From NCBI GenBank assembly GCA_028711795.1, contig JAQTRN010000001.1:1-13979 (forward strand): a stretch of 13,979 nucleotides of DNA, written 5' to 3'. Below, in pieces: positions 10,298-13,979 of the stretch. Source of the stretch: Dehalococcoidales bacterium. Lineage in GTDB: Bacteria > Chloroflexota > Dehalococcoidia > Dehalococcoidales > JAQTRN01. Numbering within the stretch: position 1 is the first letter of the stretch; every line of letters starts with the position of its first letter. The notes beneath the pieces are model-generated. The model had not been told where the DNA came from. It worked only from the letters and a program-made list of their open reading frames with translations, and searched no databases. The position numbers and the translations under genes were made by a program.

Positions 10298-11906
10298 AAC
10301 AAAAGTGCAAACAGAAGTGCAAACGAAGACCATCCTGTTGGATATCGAACGAATCAGGCCCAACCCCTACCAGCCCGAGAGCCGGCTGGAGGTGGACGAG
10401 GAGACGGCGAAGAAGTTCGGCCTGTCCATCCTCGAGCACGGGCTGCTGCAGACTCCGATTGCGCGGCAGGTTACAAAATTCATCCCGAGACAAACGGACA
10501 TTGTCTACGAGATGGGCGACGGCTGGCTGCGCCGGTCCGGTTTCGCCTGGCTGGCCCGGAACGGCCACCCGGAGTACGGCCGGATGCCCCTCGAGGTCCG
10601 GGAGCTCACCGACAAGCAGATGGCCGACCTGGTGCTCGAGGCCAACTCCGTCCGCAAGGACCTGACGCCCATCGACCGGGCGAAGTTCTTCAAGCGTTAC
10701 CTGGAGGACTTCAAGATTACCCAGGCCGAACTCGCCCGGGCCCACAACTGTTCCCAGGGGGAAATCGCCAACACCATCCGGCTGCTAGAACTCCCGGAAG
10801 ACATCCAGGGCAAGATTATTTCCCAGGAAATATCCGAGACGCACGGCCGGCAGCTCCTCCGGCTGAACTACAAGCCCGAGCTACAAAGCAAAGTTCTCGC
10901 GGAGTCCATCAGGCAGGGCTATTCCATCAACCAGCTTTCCAACCAGATACAGAGCGAGATTTACCGCGACTCCGAGAACCTGGACCCGAACGATTACCCG
11001 AAGCCCGAAATTGATGTCGCCGGCTGCGAGAAATGCCCCAGCCGGCAGAAGATAGGCTCGCCCTACTCGAGCGACAAAAAGACCTGGCGCTGCCTGGACA
11101 AAGACTGCTACCAGAAGAAAAAGGCGGCCGAGAGTCAGGCGCGTGTCGATGCGATGAAAGCCGAGATTGCCGCGGCGAAGAAGGATGCCGGCGACAAGAC
11201 GAAAAGCGGCGGAATGCTCGACCTCTCCAAGCTCACCTGGCGGGATTACCAGGAGCTGGACAGCTCCGCCCATGAAATCGATATGACCGAATGCCGCAAC
11301 TGCTCCCGCCGTGCCATAGGCAAGGACTGGAGAGACAGGCCATTGAAGGTCTGCATCGACGTCAAATGCTTCAAGGCCAAGGAGAAAGTCCACCAGGATA
11401 AAGAGGCGGCGAAGGCCAGGGAAGCCGAGAAGCAGCTCACCGAACGGGTCAAGGCCGCCTGCGATAACCTGAAAGACGAGTCCACGGCGTTCAGAATCAT
11501 TATCGACTACCTCGTTGGCCACTCGCGGAAGGACACCCGGGAAAGGGTAGCCCGGATGTGCGGCCTCAAGGAAAACGAGCTGGCTAACAAACTGGCCAAC
11601 GACGCCGAGGACAGGGTTATCACGATGACGCTGGCGCTGGTCGTCCAGAAGGAGCGGTATGAGGGCGAGAAGGGCGTCTTCCAGAAGATGCTGGCCGACC
11701 TGGAGGGGACCAGTGCCGAGCTGGACAAGGCGCTCGATGCTCACCGGGCAAAGCACTGCAAGGGCTGCTCCAATGACAACGACAACCGGACCTGCCGGCA
11801 TCTGCTCCAGCGCCATGGAGAGGGGTGGAAAGATAAATGCTATCACTACTCGAAGGCGGCGACCGGCGAAGACGATGAAGAGTTCGGAGAAGATGACGAA
11901 GAGTAA
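10287..11906 (+). CDS. parB-like: ParB/Spo0J-like protein with three C-terminal Cys4 modules
   Basis: GTG 10287 follows GAAGGAGAG. The 539-residue product begins with a ParB N-terminal domain: RIRPNPYQPESR (22-33), a GLLQTPI strand and GDGWLRRSGFAWLA (78-91), the nucleotide-binding box. The central DNA-binding part at 143-200 (ITQAELARAHNCSQGEIANT, RLLELPEDI, ETHGRQLLRL) is close to Spo0J/KorB. In Spo0J this domain recognises parS and, as a CTP switch, lets the clamp slide. The C-terminus is unusual: Cys4 modules at C247/250/269/274, C336/339/356/361 and C491/494/503/518, charged helices between, and an acidic tail. It is longer than usual ParB (about 280-360 residues). No ParA is in the window. 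Roles: partition, DNA organisation or transcription control. Confidence 0.8.
   Translation: MVTETKVQTEVQTKTILLDIERIRPNPYQPESRLEVDEETAKKFGLSILEHGLLQTPIARQVTKFIPRQTDIVYEMGDGWLRRSGFAWLARNGHPEYGRMPLEVRELTDKQMADLVLEANSVRKDLTPIDRAKFFKRYLEDFKITQAELARAHNCSQGEIANTIRLLELPEDIQGKIISQEISETHGRQLLRLNYKPELQSKVLAESIRQGYSINQLSNQIQSEIYRDSENLDPNDYPKPEIDVAGCEKCPSRQKIGSPYSSDKKTWRCLDKDCYQKKKAAESQARVDAMKAEIAAAKKDAGDKTKSGGMLDLSKLTWRDYQELDSSAHEIDMTECRNCSRRAIGKDWRDRPLKVCIDVKCFKAKEKVHQDKEAAKAREAEKQLTERVKAACDNLKDESTAFRIIIDYLVGHSRKDTRERVARMCGLKENELANKLANDAEDRVITMTLALVVQKERYEGEKGVFQKMLADLEGTSAELDKALDAHRAKHCKGCSNDNDNRTCRHLLQRHGEGWKDKCYHYSKAATGEDDEEFGEDDEE
10817..10832. other. parS-like 16-bp palindrome, copy 2, inside the ParB-like gene
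   Basis: TATTTCCCAGGAAATA, identical to 1205-1220. It lies within the codons for about residues 177-182 of the ParB-like protein, just after its HTH segment. Bacterial and plasmid centromere sites are often in or beside parB. Binding is inferred from the match in length and half-site to parS. Confidence 0.5.
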
Positions 11907-12360
11907 GTCCCTGGCGCCGGCCGTAACCGAGGAGCAGTTCACCCAGCAGCTCATTGACCTGGCCCGGGTGTTCGGCTGGCACTGGATAGATAACGCAATG
12001 GGGCTGGTCAAGTTCTGGTACGTGACGGGCTTCCTGGATGAGATGCGGGACTGGTATCAACTAAAGCAGCACTCCACACCCGGGGAGCCGATACCAACAT
12101 CTCCGCTTGAGTGGGCGAAGCGTGTTGACCTGGTGATACTGGACGACCTGGGAGCGCAGCGTGATACCGAGTGGGCGGTGGAACGGCTGGACGATCTGGT
12201 GGAATACCGGTACGTCAGGGCGAAATGCACAGTAATCACCACGAACTTGAACCTTGAGCAGCTCCCGCCCCGGATATCGTCCCGGATAAGCGGGGGAGTC
12301 AAGGTGCTGCTGGAGGGCCCGGACATGAGGGCTTTCCTGGCCAAGCAGAGGAAGGTATAG
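11893..12360 (+). CDS. chimeric, truncated DnaC-like loader lacking Walker A
   Basis: The start is chosen at ATG 11893 (GGAG just upstream, 14-base overlap with the ParB-like gene); ATG 11875 is an alternative. The 155-residue product has two parts. Residues 11-32 (VTEEQFTQQLIDLARVFGWH) resemble the first helix of phage VRR-NUC nucleases. From about residue 39 it follows the C-terminal half of a DnaC-like AAA+ protein: FWYVTGFLDEMRDWY, Walker B LVILDDLGAQ (80-89), sensor-1 VITTNLNLEQL and ISSRISG. The P-loop and the nuclease catalytic residues are both missing, which fits a deletion fusing two neighbouring genes. ATP binding is not expected. It may be a remnant or a regulator that joins loader or helicase complexes. 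Confidence 0.6.
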   Translation: MTKSKSLAPAVTEEQFTQQLIDLARVFGWHWIDNAMGLVKFWYVTGFLDEMRDWYQLKQHSTPGEPIPTSPLEWAKRVDLVILDDLGAQRDTEWAVERLDDLVEYRYVRAKCTVITTNLNLEQLPPRISSRISGGVKVLLEGPDMRAFLAKQRKV

Positions 12361-12362
12361 CG

Positions 12363-12800
12363 ATGACTCTCACGTTAGCTAAAACCTGCGTCCACTACTG
12401 GTATCTGCTGGACAACTATGAGCAGAGATGCCGGATATGCGGGCGGGTGGAAACACGGGAAGACAGGGACGCACCCTTCAGGTGGCACAAGGGACAGCCG
12501 AAGGGTAAGCCGTTGGCCATAGTATCAAGGGCGATATCAGCCCCAGCCGAGCCGGAACTACCGCCCTTCGTGCCCTGGTCAGGTAAGAGGCCGGACTTAC
12601 CAGCCTGGCGCACAGCGAATAAAGAGCGGATAGTTTACGACTACCACCACATGGCGTTGCAGAAGATGTTTGACAAGTGGCACGTCAACTCTACGGGCTG
12701 GCGAATCCTTCGGGAAGAATGGGGGCTTCGGCGGAAGTGCAACGCCGTCTACACCGAGATGCCGAGCAAGGGCAGCGACAGAATGAGCCGGGTGAGCTAG
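12363..12800 (+). CDS. zinc-ribbon plus HTH-like protein, copy 2 (145 aa)
   Basis: The product repeats the architecture of the protein at 7934: C-x-H-x11-C-x2-C (C9, H11, C23, C26), a shorter Pro-rich linker (50-77), and the helical domain DLPAWRTANKERIVYDYHHM, DKWHVNSTGWRILREEWGLR (78-131). It lacks the C-terminal extension of copy 1. Like copy 1 it begins MTLT and starts two bases (CG) after the stop of a loader-like gene. This points to an ancient duplication or a second acquisition of a two-gene unit. A DNA-binding role near the loader is inferred. Confidence 0.65.
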   Translation: MTLTLAKTCVHYWYLLDNYEQRCRICGRVETREDRDAPFRWHKGQPKGKPLAIVSRAISAPAEPELPPFVPWSGKRPDLPAWRTANKERIVYDYHHMALQKMFDKWHVNSTGWRILREEWGLRRKCNAVYTEMPSKGSDRMSRVS

Positions 12801-12820
12801 CCCTTTACCGGGGAAAGCAA

Positions 12821-13582
12821 ATGATGAACTTACTTAAACCATACTGGACTGACCCGCAAGGGATGGGCGAAATATATCTTGGCGACTGCCGGGAGATTTT
12901 ACCCCAGCTCGGGCCCGGGGCCCTTGATTTAGCAGTTACTTCTCCGCCATACAACTCCAAGAAGCAGTGGTGGGGAAGTGGCGCTAACGGAATATTCCCG
13001 GATATGGCGCACAAGTTTACCCGGGGTGGTGGCTGGTATCCCGATGAAGTCCCGGAGGACGAATACCAGGCCCGGGAGAGACTGTTGGTAGATATCGCCC
13101 TGTCTAAATGCTCTGGAAGCGTTTGCTATAACCACAAAGTTAGGTATGCCTTCAAGCGGACGGGACGTTCTTATCATCCGATTAGCTGGCTGCCAGATGA
13201 AAATATTTGGTGCGAAATCATTTGGGATAGAGGCTCCGGTGTAACTTTCAACTCCCGCCGTCCAGTTGTCGCCGATGAAAGGATTTACGTTATCGGGCGG
13301 CCCAAAACCTATAACAACATCGGGCTTACTACGGTATGGCGGCTCCCGCCTGACAACGAAGCTCCGGGTCACCCCTGTGCTTTCCCGGTTGAACTACCTG
13401 CCCGATTGATAGCGATGTTTACGGGCCCGGGGGACACGGTACTTGATTACTACGCCGGCTCCGGGACTACTTTGGTAGCCGCCAAAAAGCTAGGCCGCCG
13501 ATTCATCGGGATTGAGATTGAACAGAAGTATTGCGACCTGGCAATTAGCAGGCTTCGCCAGGGAGTATTGATAACCCCTTAA
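12821..13582 (+). CDS. beta-class N4-cytosine/N6-adenine DNA methyltransferase
   Basis: ATG 12821 (followed by a second ATG) is preferred after CGGGGAAAG; the frame is open upstream but overlaps the previous gene. The 253-residue product has the beta-class order: GEIYLGDCREILPQL (16-30), catalytic TSPPYN (40-45), then near the C-terminus PVELPARLIAMF and the AdoMet motif DYYAGSGTTLVAAKKLGRRF (209-228). TSPPY is typical of N4-cytosine enzymes but also occurs in beta-class N6 enzymes, so the base is not certain. No restriction gene is adjacent, so protection from host restriction is the likely role. It is the second methyltransferase in the window and of a different class. Confidence 0.85.
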   Translation: MMNLLKPYWTDPQGMGEIYLGDCREILPQLGPGALDLAVTSPPYNSKKQWWGSGANGIFPDMAHKFTRGGGWYPDEVPEDEYQARERLLVDIALSKCSGSVCYNHKVRYAFKRTGRSYHPISWLPDENIWCEIIWDRGSGVTFNSRRPVVADERIYVIGRPKTYNNIGLTTVWRLPPDNEAPGHPCAFPVELPARLIAMFTGPGDTVLDYYAGSGTTLVAAKKLGRRFIGIEIEQKYCDLAISRLRQGVLITP

Positions 13583-13586
13583 GGGG
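13575..13586. repeat. 12-bp perfect palindrome over the methyltransferase stop
   Basis: CCCCTTAAGGGG spans the TAA stop of the methyltransferase gene. No T-tract follows. It could be a small hairpin or a protein site; 13583-13606 otherwise holds only the ribosome binding site (AAAAGGAGAGGG) of the next gene. Confidence 0.35.
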
Positions 13587-13606
13587 AAAGCTGAAAAGGA
13601 GAGGGA

Positions 13607-13979
13607 ATGAGAATACTGGGGTTCGCAAAACACTGGGACAAGCTGGACAAGGACGAGTTTACCACGTTCCGCTATCCCAGGGGAGACCGGGATTGGTTTG
13701 TTGGCGAGCAGGTACAGGTATTTATCAAGCCCCGGAGCAAGGACAGGGTAAGGCTGGGCTTCGCCGGAATTGTCAGCAAGGAAGACGTGGAACTAGACCC
13801 TGAATTCGCCGAAAAACTAGTTATCCCTCTCGTCTCTAATTACGAGGCAAGAGCCGATGGATTTACCGACCGGGACGATATGGTCGGATGGTTAAAGAAA
13901 ACCTACGGGTTGGATTATGTATCGCGCATTAACAAAATAACCCTGCGCTGGATTACTAGGGAGTTAGCCGCAGGAGGGG
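13607..13979 (+). CDS. ASCH/PUA-like domain protein (partial, runs off the right edge)
   Basis: ATG 13607 follows AAAAGGAGAGGG. The frame stays open for 124 codons to the window end. The visible part has the ASCH pattern: FAKHWDKLDKDEFTTFRYPR (6-25), DWFVGEQVQVFIKPRSK, LGFAGIVSKEDVEL and later the helix MVGWLKKTYGLDYV and strand INKITLRWITRE. ASCH domains share the PUA fold and bind RNA or modified nucleotides; some act as nucleases or nucleoside-processing enzymes. In phages they are common next to replication or modification genes. The specific role is not clear. Confidence 0.65.
   Translation, partial: MRILGFAKHWDKLDKDEFTTFRYPRGDRDWFVGEQVQVFIKPRSKDRVRLGFAGIVSKEDVELDPEFAEKLVIPLVSNYEARADGFTDRDDMVGWLKKTYGLDYVSRINKITLRWITRELAAGG

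Noticed and set aside
10751..10767. Third parS-like site (GTTCCCAGGGGGAAAT)
   Set aside because: Half-sites are similar, but the spacing is longer and the outer bases do not match the two identical copies.

Overview
The window looks like a segment of a tailed-phage or phage-plasmid genome from an uncultured bacterium. Every supported gene is on the + strand, genes are short and tightly packed, with many stop/start overlaps, and the recognisable families are phage replication, recombination, DNA modification and lysis proteins. Base composition is GC-rich over most of the window, with an AT-richer stretch at about 5.9-7.1 kb. The host cannot be fixed from the sequence. No integrase, repressor, terminase, tail gene or tRNA is visible.

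Layout. (1) 1-1254 is the end of a late operon: a 3' gene fragment, a 74-residue unknown, a permuted papain-fold/NlpC-P60-like endolysin candidate, a one-TM holin-like protein and a strong Rho-independent terminator. (2) A good sigma-70-type promoter at 1311-1338 starts the next block. The first gene, a 48-residue zinc ribbon, may be translated leaderless. It is followed by three small unknowns, a coiled-coil protein and a candidate ssDNA-annealing/recombination protein with a zinc-finger insert, then two small overlapping Cys-rich proteins. (3) 4099-4417 has no gene but is rich in hairpins, two with GAAA tetraloops, and is a structured-RNA candidate ending in a perfect 14-bp palindrome. (4) 4418-6358 is a tightly overlapped cluster: a DUF4406/nucleoside-deoxyribosyltransferase-like protein, a 29-residue TM peptide, a D12-class adenine methyltransferase, a 52-residue TM protein and an HNH nuclease. 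(5) 6362-9674 is a replication block: a lambda O-like initiator with iteron-like repeats inside its gene, a DnaC-type helicase loader, a zinc-ribbon/HTH protein and a second AAA+ ATPase. (6) 9671-11906 carries a small unknown, a conserved Cys-rich protein and a Spo0J/ParB-like protein with three added Cys4 modules. (7) 11893-12800 holds a truncated loader-like protein and a second zinc-ribbon/HTH protein, which repeat the gene pair at 7.1-8.7 kb. (8) The end holds an N4/N6 beta-class methyltransferase and a partial ASCH-domain protein.

How it fits together. The initiator and loader would melt the origin and place the host helicase; the annealing protein, HNH nuclease and AAA+ protein would serve recombination; two methyltransferases would protect the DNA. 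The ParB-like protein is accompanied by two identical 16-bp palindromes (1205-1220 and 10817-10832) that resemble bacterial parS, suggesting a segregation or DNA-organising system without a visible ParA. The tetranucleotide GATC occurs only four times by my reading, a strong depletion suggesting past GATC-directed restriction. The strongest candidates for something undescribed are the parS-like/ParB pair, the 300-nt structured region, and the duplicated loader plus zinc-ribbon module with its chimeric loader.
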